Part shown: in pieces, positions 1 through 7,946 of the stretch
Position numbering within the stretch: position 1 is the stretch's first letter
How the letters are laid out: each line of letters opens with the position of its first letter
DNA from: Prevotella aff. ruminicola Tc2-24
Lineage (GTDB): Bacteria > Bacteroidota > Bacteroidia > Bacteroidales > Bacteroidaceae
Direction of reading: 5' to 3'
Assembly: GCF_900110895.1 (NCBI RefSeq)
Contig: NZ_FOIQ01000002.1
Location: forward strand, 125,810 to 189,809
Length of the DNA: 64,000 nt
Notes under the pieces: generated by a model
Database searches by the model: none
What the model saw: the letters and a program-made list of their open reading frames with translations, nothing else
Told to the model about the DNA's origin: nothing
Translations under genes and position numbers: made by a program

Positions 1-863
1 TGCCCGGTCATACGTTAGCCATCCTGGCCAGCTACCCGGAGCTCGGCTGTACCGGTGGACCCTACGAGGTAGGTCATTTCTGGGGCATCTATAGCGATAT
101 CCTCTGTGCCGGTAAGGAGGAGACCTTCGCCTTCATGGAGGGGGTGCTCGACGAGGTGATGGACATCTTCCCATCAAAGTATATCCATATCGGCGGTGAC
201 GAGGCACCCAAGACGAAATGGGAGAAATGCCCTCTCTGCCAGAAGCGTATCGATGAGGAGCAGATCAAGAGCGATGGTAAGGTCAGTGCAGAGGATCTGC
301 TACAGGGCTATTTCACCCGTCGCATCAACAAATACCTGACCCAGCATGGGCGCCGTCTCATCGGTTGGGACGAGATTGCCGACTTCGGCATCGACACCAC
401 CGCCACCATCATGTCGTGGCAAGGATCGGAGCCAGGCATCAAGGCCGCAGCGAAGGGCTTCGACGTGATCATGGCTCCGTCGGACTATGCTTACTTCGAC
501 AAATACCAGATCGATGACGACTACTTCGAGCCGAAGCTCATCGGCGGTTGTCTCACCGTAGAGAAAGTGTACAACTACGAGCCGCTGAGCGATACCGCGG
601 CCCCACAGGATGCCAGCCATATCCTGGGTGTTCAGGCGAACCTCTGGACGGAGTATATCCCCATCAAGGAACTGGCCGAGTATCAGGTGCTGCCACGTAT
701 GGCAGCCCTGGCGGAAGTGCAATGGCTGGATCCCGCGAAGAAAGACTACCAGCAGTTCCTCCCGCGTCTCGACAGACTCGTACAGCTCTACCGCAAATAC
801 GGCCTTACCTATGGCTTGCATGTATGGCCCGAGCTATACAAACAAAACAGAGAAGTTTTTTAA
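1..863 (+). CDS. Beta-N-acetylhexosaminidase (GH20), 3' part only
   Basis: C-terminal part of a family 20 glycoside hydrolase, which releases terminal N-acetylglucosamine or N-acetylgalactosamine from glycans. The gene enters the window already open in the frame that starts at base 3. It shows the GH20 PGH..A...YP motif at once (bases 3-50), then HIGGDE around 186-203, whose Asp-Glu pair is the catalytic pair in substrate-assisted GH20 catalysis. Later landmarks are the GWDE motif near 366 and a GVQANLWTEY motif near 627, both typical of the barrel's C-terminal strands. The stop is at 861-863. The N-terminal domain and any signal peptide lie outside the window, so location cannot be read; relatives in this phylum are exported. 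The PIG-L deacetylase gene follows after 19 bases, so the two probably form one amino-sugar operon. Confidence 0.93.
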   Translation, partial: PGHTLAILASYPELGCTGGPYEVGHFWGIYSDILCAGKEETFAFMEGVLDEVMDIFPSKYIHIGGDEAPKTKWEKCPLCQKRIDEEQIKSDGKVSAEDLLQGYFTRRINKYLTQHGRRLIGWDEIADFGIDTTATIMSWQGSEPGIKAAAKGFDVIMAPSDYAYFDKYQIDDDYFEPKLIGGCLTVEKVYNYEPLSDTAAPQDASHILGVQANLWTEYIPIKELAEYQVLPRMAALAEVQWLDPAKKDYQQFLPRLDRLVQLYRKYGLTYGLHVWPELYKQNREVF

Positions 864-882
864 ATACCAAAGCACTATATAT

Positions 883-2022
883 ATGAACTTAAACCTCACT
901 TCTCAGATTAAGATGCCCGACCACAAACTGCGCCGGCAGGTTATCGAACTGTGCCAGAAAGTCGGGAAGCCTTTACTGAAACTATCCACAAAGGATTATG
1001 TGGACAACGGACTGGGACAGCTCGTCAAGGAGTTTGACGGACAAGCCGGTCTGGTAAACATCGAGGTGTTCAACGAACTGCAGCACACTATCACCGGATG
1101 GCCCGGTGGAAAGCCCGACGTCGACGACACCTACCGTCCGGAGCGCGCCACGCCCTACCCCAAGCGTGTCATCGTCTTCTCCCCACACCCCGATGATGAT
1201 GTCATCTCCATGGGTGGCACCATCCGTCGACTGATGCAGCAGGGACATGACGTGCACATCGCCTACGAGACATCCGGCAATATCGCCGTCGGCGACGAGG
1301 AGGTGACACGCTTCATGCATTTCATCAACGGTTTCAACAAGATCTTCGCCAACGGCTCCGACGAGGTAATCAAGTACAGCTACCAGTCGGTGAAGGCCTT
1401 CCTGAAACAGAAGAAAGAGGGTGATCTCGACAATGAGACGGTGCTGCGCCTGAAAGGCCTCATCCGTCGTGGCGAGGCCCGACTGGCCTGTGGCTACAAC
1501 GGCATCAACAGCGATCACATCCACTTCCTCGACCTGCCCTTCTACGAGAGCGGCAAGATCGAAAAGCTGCCGATGTCGGAGAACGATGTGCTACCGATCC
1601 AGCAACTCATCGCGGAGGTGAAGCCTCATCAGATCTACGTGGCTGCCGACCTGGCCGATCCTCATGGCACCCACAAGAAATGTACCGACGCTGTTCTGGC
1701 TGCTATCGACGAGGAGAAGAAAGCGGGTGCAGAGTGGCTGAAGGACTGCCGTGTATGGATGTACCGCGGTGCCTGGGCAGAATGGGATGTGGCCGACATC
1801 GAGATGTGCGTGCCGATGAGTCCGGAGGAACTACGTGAGAAGCGTAATGCCATCCTGCGCCATCAGAGTCAGATGGAGAGTGCCCCGTTCATGGGTAATG
1901 ACGAGCGACTGTTCTGGCAGCGTGCCGAGGATCGCAACCGCGACACGGCGAAGCGCTATGATGATCTCGGTCTGGCATGTTACGAGGCCATGGAGGCCTT
2001 CGTGGAGTACCATATCGTCTGA
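883..2022 (+). CDS. PIG-L family deacetylase, stand-alone (NagB-like domain missing)
   Basis: Zinc-dependent PIG-L/LmbE-type N-deacetylase, 379 aa. The signature PHPDDD lies at residues 101-106 (His and Asp metal ligands), and a later DPHGTH motif supplies a further histidine. From memory, the closest Bacteroidetes relatives are proteins of about 660 aa annotated as glucosamine-6-phosphate deaminase, with a NagB sugar-isomerase domain followed by this PIG-L domain. Here only the inter-domain linker (residues about 10-90, ending in the TGWPGGKP segment) and the PIG-L domain are present; nothing NagB-like precedes it in this frame, because the upstream DNA encodes GH20. The start at 883 lies 19 bases after the GH20 stop. 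ATG at 913 (residue 11) is a possible alternative. A role in amino-sugar salvage is inferred from context. The 3' end overlaps the convergent MATE gene by 43 bases. Confidence 0.85.
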   Translation: MNLNLTSQIKMPDHKLRRQVIELCQKVGKPLLKLSTKDYVDNGLGQLVKEFDGQAGLVNIEVFNELQHTITGWPGGKPDVDDTYRPERATPYPKRVIVFSPHPDDDVISMGGTIRRLMQQGHDVHIAYETSGNIAVGDEEVTRFMHFINGFNKIFANGSDEVIKYSYQSVKAFLKQKKEGDLDNETVLRLKGLIRRGEARLACGYNGINSDHIHFLDLPFYESGKIEKLPMSENDVLPIQQLIAEVKPHQIYVAADLADPHGTHKKCTDAVLAAIDEEKKAGAEWLKDCRVWMYRGAWAEWDVADIEMCVPMSPEELREKRNAILRHQSQMESAPFMGNDERLFWQRAEDRNRDTAKRYDDLGLACYEAMEAFVEYHIV

Positions 2023-3284
2023 ATGACCCCTCTCATGAGCAGATAGACAACCATGGCCAACCACAGGCCATGGTTTTTTAGTATGCCGGCCGTCAGCCCG
2101 TAGATGACGAAGAACAACAGGGCCGACACCAACGACGATACCAACATCCCTCTGGTGGCTGTCATCCCGATGAACAGCCCATCCCAGATGAAGGCCGCCG
2201 CTCCGGCAGTTGGTATAAGCCAGACCCACCACAGATAGTCGTACGAGGTTGCCAGCACCTGTGGCTCGTCAGTCAGGATACCCACGATCGCTTGTCCTCC
2301 CACCATATACAACAAGGTAAAGAACACGGTCATCAGCACAGCCCAGCCAAACAGGTGGCGGACCGTCTCACGGAACACCAGTTTGTTGCCTGCCCCGTAA
2401 TAACGGCCTCCCAGCGCTTCTCCGGCATAGGCAAAGCCGTCCATGAAATAAGAGAAGAACAGGTAGAGCTGCATCATCACCGTATTGACCGAAAGGATCA
2501 CTGCCCCATGACGGGCACCAGCGGATGTAAAGAAGAGGTTCACCAGAACCAGGCACAGTGTGCGGAGGAAGATGTCACGGTTGACATGGAAGAAACGGCT
2601 CATCGCCGTGCGGACGAACGTGCCTTGCAGAACCAGATAACAGCGCAGACGACCGTAGTAACGGAAGAACAGACCTACCGCCATGAGGAAGCCCGCATAC
2701 TGTGCGATGACCGTTCCAAGGGCCACTCCCTCGATCTTCATGCCGAATCCATAAACCAACAGCAGACTCACTAGGATGTTGATCACGTTCTGAGTGATGG
2801 AGATCAGCATGGGAATACGGGTGTTCTGCATGCCGATATACCAACCCGACAGACTGAACAGTCCCAGAGAGGCCGGAGCGCCCCAGACCACGATGTAGAA
2901 ATAGGTGGTGGCCGATGGCTGCACGTCGGCTGTCGGACCGATCAACCAGAACATCATGAGCCGCAGTGGCACCTGGAGGACCAACAGGACAAAGGCAATA
3001 CCCAAGGCGATGGCCATCGAGCGTAACAGCAAACGTCCAACCTCCGGGAGGTCACGCCGACCCAAGGCCTGTGCTGTCAGTCCACTCGAGCCCATCCGCA
3101 GGAAACCGAAAAGCCAGTAGACCAGGTTGAAGATCATCGAGCCGACCGCCACCGCCCCGATATAGACGGCACTACCCATGTGTCCCACGATAGCCACATC
3201 GATCATCCCGAGCAAGGGCACGGTGATATTCGATATGATCGATGGCAAGGCGATCTGCAAGATCTGTCGGTCTCTCTGATTCAT
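1980..3284 (-). CDS. MATE family multidrug/toxin efflux transporter
   Basis: Inner-membrane antiporter of the MATE (DinF/NorM-like) family, 434 aa, with about twelve hydrophobic segments and the usual N-terminal sequence in which two prolines (IALPSII and ITVPLLG) precede DVAIVGHMG. The family exports cationic compounds in exchange for Na+ or H+; the substrate here cannot be read. The start at 3284 fits the family N-terminus and lies only 7 bases after a good -7 box (3292-3299), so the mRNA should be almost leaderless. The gene is divergent from the cobalamin riboswitch and overlaps PIG-L tail to tail by 43 bases. Its last codons also carry the terminator of the PIG-L operon. Confidence 0.93.
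   Translation of the reverse strand: MNQRDRQILQIALPSIISNITVPLLGMIDVAIVGHMGSAVYIGAVAVGSMIFNLVYWLFGFLRMGSSGLTAQALGRRDLPEVGRLLLRSMAIALGIAFVLLVLQVPLRLMMFWLIGPTADVQPSATTYFYIVVWGAPASLGLFSLSGWYIGMQNTRIPMLISITQNVINILVSLLLVYGFGMKIEGVALGTVIAQYAGFLMAVGLFFRYYGRLRCYLVLQGTFVRTAMSRFFHVNRDIFLRTLCLVLVNLFFTSAGARHGAVILSVNTVMMQLYLFFSYFMDGFAYAGEALGGRYYGAGNKLVFRETVRHLFGWAVLMTVFFTLLYMVGGQAIVGILTDEPQVLATSYDYLWWVWLIPTAGAAAFIWDGLFIGMTATRGMLVSSLVSALLFFVIYGLTAGILKNHGLWLAMVVYLLMRGVIQTIWYSTKASMAS
2049..2079 (+). terminator. Intrinsic terminator of the GH20-PIG-L operon, inside the MATE gene
   Basis: A perfect 10-bp stem (AACCATGGCC at 2049-2058, GGCCATGGTT at 2066-2075) with a 7-base loop runs into six T residues (2074-2079) on the plus strand. 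It sits 26 bases after the PIG-L stop but within the coding sequence for the C-terminal part of the opposing MATE transporter. Confidence 0.85.
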
Positions 3285-3291
3285 TCGTATG

Positions 3292-3299
3292 CAAAATTA
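3292..3299 (-). promoter_or_regulatory. -7 box of the MATE gene
   Basis: CAAAATTA on the plus strand reads TAATTTTG on the minus strand, matching TAnnTTTG. The ATG follows after 7 bases. No clear -33 TTTG is seen. Confidence 0.6.
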
Positions 3300-3359
3300 C
3301 GAAATATCGCACTCCCACCGCACATTTTGCAAGAAAAAGTGCATTTTTTCTCGTTTTTC

Positions 3360-3390
3360 TTGTTGAATTAGACAATTTTATCTATCTTTG
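3360..3390 (+). promoter_or_regulatory. Promoter of the cobalamin riboswitch leader
   Basis: The -7 box TATCTTTG lies at 3383-3390 and TTGTTG at 3360-3365 provides a -33 element. The -33 element is the end of the right arm of an inverted repeat with perfect 9-bp arms (3330-3338 and 3354-3362). Confidence 0.7.
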
Positions 3391-3394
3391 CACC

Positions 3395-3575
3395 CGACAG
3401 CCCGAAAAGCTGTCCCATCAGGGTTTGCTTAACCGCAATTAATTGGGAACGTGAGTGAGAATCTCCGACTGTCCCGCAGCTGTGAGCTCCCGTATGGCTC
3501 TGAAGTGAGAAAAGCCATTGCCTATCAGGGCGAGAAGGTACTTCAGGGTGGAGCGAAGTCAGAAGACCAGCCTTG
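3395..3575 (+). ncRNA. Cobalamin (B12) riboswitch aptamer
   Basis: The core elements of the cobalamin riboswitch appear in order on the plus strand: GGGAA followed by GTGAGTGAGAATCTCC (about 3447-3468), GACTGTCCCGCAGCTGTGA (about 3468-3486), and the B12-box-like AGTCAGAAGACCAGCC (3557-3572). Riboswitches of this class bind adenosyl- or other cobalamins and in this phylum normally repress btuB-type TonB receptors or other B12 genes. Here no such gene follows: the transcript reaches a strong terminator at 3714-3747 without a convincing reading frame. The edges are approximate. A weak hairpin after the aptamer (about 3612-3630) could be the expression platform. Confidence 0.88.
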
Positions 3576-3866
3576 AATGGAAGAAGCCGACAATCCTCGA
3601 TGTAAGGATGAGAGGCAAAACGAATGCCTTTGTTGGGAAAAAGTCAGTAATAGTTCTGGAGTTCGTGTGGACTCTTTGTAACGTTACATACGTGTATTAT
3701 TATATAGGTTTGTGAAAGAGACCCAGCCGCGAGGCCCGGTCTCTTTTGATGTTTCTGTATTGCCTTACACGACACGGATGTATCATTTTAATACGTGAAA
3801 TGACCGCATGACACTTTGAGCATGTCTAATCATACATTCCAGCCATCCTACTCCAACGTTTTCCGC
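3576..3866 (+). other. Riboswitch downstream region without a recognisable gene
   Basis: The stretch between the aptamer and the next gene's promoter holds a terminator and no convincing gene. The longest plausible reading frame starting after the aptamer (ATG at 3608, stop near 3718) would give 36 residues with a hydrophobic tail; I see no family resemblance. From 3748 to 3866 I see nothing beyond A/T-rich sequence. Confidence 0.5.
3714..3747 (+). terminator. Intrinsic terminator after the riboswitch
   Basis: AAAGAGACC (3715-3723) pairs perfectly with GGTCTCTTT (3738-3746), with T residues at the end. It is nearly identical in both arms to the terminator at 4738-4773 that follows the next gene. 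Confidence 0.8.
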
Positions 3867-3874
3867 TATCTTTG
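3867..3874 (+). promoter_or_regulatory. -7 box of the alpha/beta hydrolase gene
   Basis: TATCTTTG matches TAnnTTTG and lies 32 bases before the ATG, so the hydrolase is transcribed independently of the riboswitch. Confidence 0.6.
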
Positions 3875-3906
3875 CAGTATCATTATCTTCACTAATCAAT
3901 TAACAT

Positions 3907-4710
3907 ATGAACTGGAAAAAAAGACATTATCTACTACTGGGTCTGGTCTTCATGGCCATCGGAGCATGGGCACAGACAGAAGAGTTATGGGTACAGAATG
4001 GGGAGCGTAACATCTATGGTGTGCTGAACCATCAGAAAGAGACAGGTAAAAAACAGCCATTGGCTATCATCGTGCACGGCTTTAACGGTTCACACGATTG
4101 GGGTCGCAACTACTTCGACACATTCAGCTCAATGGGTTATATGTGTTACACGTTTGACTTCCCCTGCGGATCGGCAAACAACAGGAGCGACAGCAACACA
4201 ATGAACATGTCGATCATCGACGAGAAGCACGATCTGGAGGCCATCGTGAACTATTTCAAGAAGCGCCCGGATGTGGATGCCAGCAAGATTGTACTCGTAG
4301 GCGAGAGTCAGGGCGGACTGGTGGCGGCCCTCACTGCCGCTGAGATGCCAGAAGATATCAGTCAACTGGTGCTCGTCTTCCCCGCCATCGCCCTAGGCGA
4401 CAATCACGACACCCGTCCTATAGAAAATATGCCGGACACCACCCGTATCTGGGATGTGCCTTTGGGTAAGCGCTACTTTATGGAACTGCGCGACATACAC
4501 TCCTTTGATGTGATAGGACGCTACGAGAAGCCCGTCCTAATCATCCAGGGTGACAACGACAATGTGGTACCGCTCTTCAGCACGCAAAGAGCCGCGAGGA
4601 GATATAAGGATGTCCGTATGCACATCATCCACGGCGCCGGCCACGGCTTCAATGCCAAGGAGTTTGAGGAGTCGCTTCAGCCAATCAAGAACTTTATCAA
4701 ACACGATTAA
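3907..4710 (+). CDS. Exported alpha/beta hydrolase (esterase-like)
   Basis: Alpha/beta-fold serine hydrolase, 267 aa, with a signal peptide (residues 1-22, cleavage after AWA). The oxyanion region IVHGFNGS is at residues 55-62, the nucleophile elbow GESQGG places Ser at 134, the acid Asp lies at 216-218 in QGDNDNVV, and His is at 246 in GAGHGF. Members of this group include feruloyl and acetyl esterases and peptidase-like enzymes; the substrate cannot be told from sequence. The cell site is probably the periplasm. The gene stands alone, has its own -7 box, and is bracketed by two near-identical terminators (3714-3747 and 4738-4773), so it looks like a self-contained cassette. Confidence 0.88.
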   Translation: MNWKKRHYLLLGLVFMAIGAWAQTEELWVQNGERNIYGVLNHQKETGKKQPLAIIVHGFNGSHDWGRNYFDTFSSMGYMCYTFDFPCGSANNRSDSNTMNMSIIDEKHDLEAIVNYFKKRPDVDASKIVLVGESQGGLVAALTAAEMPEDISQLVLVFPAIALGDNHDTRPIENMPDTTRIWDVPLGKRYFMELRDIHSFDVIGRYEKPVLIIQGDNDNVVPLFSTQRAARRYKDVRMHIIHGAGHGFNAKEFEESLQPIKNFIKHD

Positions 4711-4737
4711 TTATCTGATTGCGGCAGATGCCATTAT

Positions 4738-4773
4738 CAAAAGAGGCCCAGCCTTATAGCTTGGTCTCTTTTG
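4738..4773 (+). terminator. Intrinsic terminator after the alpha/beta hydrolase
   Basis: AAAGAGGCC pairs with GGTCTCTTT (one G-T pair) around an inner AGC/GCT stem and is followed by T residues. It resembles the terminator at 3714-3747 almost base for base outside the loop. Confidence 0.75.
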
Positions 4774-4801
4774 ATATTCTATGATGAGCGACAAACAGCT
4801 A

Positions 4802-7618
4802 TCATTCTTCACTTTTCTTTTTCGCTTTTACGAGGAAACGCCATGAGAGGGAAAGCATGTAATACTGCGGGATACAGTTCCGCCAGGTCTCGGTTTTCCC
4901 CTGTGCGTTCATGATTAACTGTGTATTGGAGAACTGATGCAGGATATCGAATCCCTGTAGTCGCACAAAGAGTTTTCCTTTGCAAATAGCCTTACTAATC
5001 TGGGCATTCCACACCCAGTCGGTGGTGTTCATCTCCGTCTGATGATAGCCCCGACGAGCAAACATCGTAATGTCTGATGTGAGCTGTGCGCCCCACGGTA
5101 ACTTCACCTGCGCATTAGCCCCCAGGCTGTAGTCGCCAGCCCGGATATGAGTGAAACCACTCCGTTTGCTATCAATGAGATAGTAATCGGCACCACCATG
5201 AAGCGTCAGCTCCAGGTCGTCGTTGGCACGATAGTTGAGCTTCAGCTCGTCGCCGATCCTCCAGTTGTTGACAATGCTGCGCACACTCTCCGCATATCCC
5301 TCAACACTGGCCATATCTACACAATGGTTATAGCTCACCGTCGATCTGTTCTCAAGGGAGAGCTTCTTATCCTTATCCAAAGGACCATAGATGCTCCAGC
5401 CACCATTCAGGTCCCAGTTGCCATTCACGCTGACCGGCCTCATCGTAGAGATACCCGACGACTTATTGAACGAGAGACTATAAGCGACGCTATGATCCGT
5501 CTGATGGTAGTTGGCCCACAGACTGAAGTTCAGTTTCTGATTTCTATGGGTTGAAAGGTTCATATCCACATAGTAACGATGGAGATTCTTCAGGTCCGGA
5601 TTTCCCAAGAAGACAGATAGCGGGTTACTATCGTCGCGATAGTCGATCATCGACGTCAGGTCGGGGAAGTCGGACTTGATGCCAGCCGACAACATATACC
5701 CGATCTTTCCACTATGCGAGCGAAGACTGATATCCGGCTCGACGAAAGCCTTACTATGCGGCAGATGATAATGATCTGTACGCGTATAATGAAGGTGAGC
5801 ATTCACCATCCTGACAGGCATATTAAGCAAGAACTCTCCGTTGATGGCTTTCAGCTGAAAGAGGAAGAAATGCAAGTTGAAGAGATGCTCGTTACGGTAT
5901 TCGTGGTAGCGATAGCTGTTTCCCCTGTCGATGACCTGAGCGAGAGCCTCTCTGGTTGACGGAAGAACATCAAACCGACTGCTGTCTCTGCCGATGATCT
6001 TATCCAATCGATACAGGTCATTATAATGCTTGTTATAAGTATAACGGTATTTATATTGGGGCTGAATGGAGACACTGCGTATCTGCCAGTTATAGCTGAG
6101 TCCACCGGCAAGGCTTATCTCTTGCTGTGGCTTATGAAGATAACTATTCCGATAATCCAGAGGTCTTTCCTCTTGGAAGAATCTTGCCTGATCGCGCGAG
6201 AAAGTCTTCTGCTGGCGCCGGTTATAACCAAAGGAGGCTTCCACCCTGAACATGTCTGTCACAAAGGTACGGAAGCCGGTCTCCGTCCCGATGCTTACAT
6301 TCAAGTCATTGCCGTGATGACTATTGTCGGATATCATCTGGTTGATTTCAGCCATAATATCGGATACCGTCTCTGCAGAATACCCCATACCCTGTGTCCG
6401 GGCATAGGAGAGATTGACATGATTGATAGATGTATACTTTTTGTCCTTGGTAGTATGATAGACGAAGTTATTGCTGAGACGATCTGTGCCACTGGTATTT
6501 TTCGACTGTCGAAGAAGATACGAATCATCGCCCTGAAGGTATGTCTGTGTCTCCTGCCTGGTCTCATTGTCGGCACCGACATGAGAGAACGTCAGCTCGT
6601 TGGTAACCCACTTGTCATATCCATCAAGATAGTTGACATATGCCAGACCAGCGGTTTTTGTTGCCAACAGTCCGTCGGGTACGTCCTGCGGTCTCCATTC
6701 ACCGCTGAGTTCTGCCTTCTGGTTGTCGTTCAGATTATTGATGTTATAATAGGCCCCTATCCGCTCCTTGTCGGAGAAGCGCATACCAAATCCCCGTGTC
6801 TTATAACGCTGGTGTGTCCCTACGCCGGCTTCTATATTTCCCATCCAGTTGGTAGCGTATTCCTTCTTCAGGCGCACGTCCATCACAAAAGAGTGATCGC
6901 CCATATTGCGCCCCATCATCGTTGAGGTCAGTCCTTCTTTGTTGTATACCTTGATCCTGTTAACCGTATATGCAGGCAGGTTCTCCAAGGCAACCTTAGG
7001 ATTACCCGCAAAGAAGTCGTGACCATTAACCAGCAGGCTCTCAATATACTGGCCGTTGACATAGATCTTACCATCACTGGTCAGTTTTGCCCCAGGCAGA
7101 CGGGCTATCAGTGCGTCAAGCATACTTCCTTCCGCCAGATTAAACGCAGTAGCATTATAGACAATTGTATCGCCACGCATGACCATCTTGATCTTCGTAG
7201 CCTTCACAAGCACCTCAGGAAGCTCGTGGGAGATCCTCAGCATACGGATAGGTTTAACAGGAATCATCATCTCACGATGACTACGGATATCAATGTTCAT
7301 ATAGGCATCATTATAATCGTCCATCGTCGCCTTCAGGATATAACGCCCTTTCTCCAATACCGTCTTGAGTTCATAAGAAGCCACCTCCTCACCCGTCATG
7401 GGATCGGTATAAAAGTTTTCCGCCTGTGTACTATCTATCACCGTACTGTCGGCAGTCATCAAGAAGATACGAGCCTTGAGTGACTTACCCGAGATATTGT
7501 CGACAGCCCTTCCGGAGATTGAATACTCATAGTCTTTTCCTTCAGCCTGCAGACTTTGGAACATGACGATCAAGAATGGTAAAATGATGCGAATAGCAGA
7601 ACAAGAATAATGATACAT
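4802..7618 (-). CDS. TonB-receptor-like outer-membrane beta-barrel protein
   Basis: Large outer-membrane protein, 938 aa from the chosen start. After a signal peptide (residues about 1-26, ending LQAEG) comes a carboxypeptidase-regulatory-like beta domain (about 27-135, ISGRAVDN...GRYILKATM), then a plug-like segment (about 140-235, including GDTIVYNATAF and DALIARLPG) and a long aromatic-rich barrel that ends in LSWRFLVKAKKKSEE. This is the arrangement of Bacteroidetes outer-membrane beta-barrel proteins related to TonB-dependent receptors; it is not a SusC, and no SusD partner is adjacent. The ATG at 7618 was preferred over one 39 codons upstream because a good promoter (-7 box 7647-7654, -33 box 7674-7677) lies between them. 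The substrate is unknown. The gene is monocistronic. Confidence 0.82.
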   Translation of the reverse strand: MYHYSCSAIRIILPFLIVMFQSLQAEGKDYEYSISGRAVDNISGKSLKARIFLMTADSTVIDSTQAENFYTDPMTGEEVASYELKTVLEKGRYILKATMDDYNDAYMNIDIRSHREMMIPVKPIRMLRISHELPEVLVKATKIKMVMRGDTIVYNATAFNLAEGSMLDALIARLPGAKLTSDGKIYVNGQYIESLLVNGHDFFAGNPKVALENLPAYTVNRIKVYNKEGLTSTMMGRNMGDHSFVMDVRLKKEYATNWMGNIEAGVGTHQRYKTRGFGMRFSDKERIGAYYNINNLNDNQKAELSGEWRPQDVPDGLLATKTAGLAYVNYLDGYDKWVTNELTFSHVGADNETRQETQTYLQGDDSYLLRQSKNTSGTDRLSNNFVYHTTKDKKYTSINHVNLSYARTQGMGYSAETVSDIMAEINQMISDNSHHGNDLNVSIGTETGFRTFVTDMFRVEASFGYNRRQQKTFSRDQARFFQEERPLDYRNSYLHKPQQEISLAGGLSYNWQIRSVSIQPQYKYRYTYNKHYNDLYRLDKIIGRDSSRFDVLPSTREALAQVIDRGNSYRYHEYRNEHLFNLHFFLFQLKAINGEFLLNMPVRMVNAHLHYTRTDHYHLPHSKAFVEPDISLRSHSGKIGYMLSAGIKSDFPDLTSMIDYRDDSNPLSVFLGNPDLKNLHRYYVDMNLSTHRNQKLNFSLWANYHQTDHSVAYSLSFNKSSGISTMRPVSVNGNWDLNGGWSIYGPLDKDKKLSLENRSTVSYNHCVDMASVEGYAESVRSIVNNWRIGDELKLNYRANDDLELTLHGGADYYLIDSKRSGFTHIRAGDYSLGANAQVKLPWGAQLTSDITMFARRGYHQTEMNTTDWVWNAQISKAICKGKLFVRLQGFDILHQFSNTQLIMNAQGKTETWRNCIPQYYMLSLSWRFLVKAKKKSEE

Positions 7619-7646
7619 ATTTGGTTGAATGATTGATAATTGGATG

Positions 7647-7677
7647 CAAATATAGTAAAAGATATTGAATCGGCAAA
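7647..7677 (-). promoter_or_regulatory. Promoter of the beta-barrel gene
   Basis: On the minus strand TTTG (7674-7677) and TATATTTG (7647-7654) are separated by 19 bases, the usual Bacteroidetes spacing. This promoter fixes the start codon at 7618. Confidence 0.75.
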
Positions 7678-7852
7678 GATTTTTCGTTTCTTTTATGCCA
7701 ATGAGCCCAAGAAAGCGCTTCGAAACATCAAACATTTTAAACGAAAAAAAATGTAGAAAATGAGGGATGTGTATGGTACGTCTTAACGTAAGAAGGCATC
7801 CCTGAGTGTCGTGGGAAGCATTGGTAATGATGTTATCGATGGTTTCTCTAAA

Positions 7853-7939
7853 AGTAAAACAACTTGTTTTGGTGTGAAAGGAGGCATCTCTTTACTTGTA
7901 AAAGACTATCTCCACGACACCAAAACAAGTTGTTTTACT
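7853..7939. repeat. Perfect 23-bp inverted repeat between the beta-barrel gene and the PUL
   Basis: The arms 7853-7875 and 7917-7939 are perfect inverted copies, separated by 41 bases. Each arm contains the smaller quasi-palindrome AAAACAACTTGTTTT. A second inverted pair overlaps it (GTGTCGTGG at 7806-7814, CCACGACAC at 7912-7920), so two folds compete. It begins 8 bases after the DUF2264 stop and could end that operon's transcript, although only TTTAGAG follows the hairpin. No transposase or target duplication is seen. Confidence 0.8.
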
Positions 7940-7946
7940 GTAATGA

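Noticed and set aside
610..882. N-terminal extension of the PIG-L frame
   Set aside because: It overlaps the GH20 gene in another frame and gives no NagB-like sequence; the start at 883 suits the operon.
3518..3718. 65-codon frame across the riboswitch
   Set aside because: It overlaps the aptamer's B12 box, so its codons are explained by RNA structure; only the last 36 codons lie outside and they show no family.
6026..6925. 299-codon open frame on the plus strand
   Set aside because: Antisense to the beta-barrel gene; hydrophobic but without family features or an upstream promoter.
7853..7939. Inverted repeat as ends of an insertion sequence
   Set aside because: Only 41 bases lie between the arms, with no transposase and no obvious target-site duplication.
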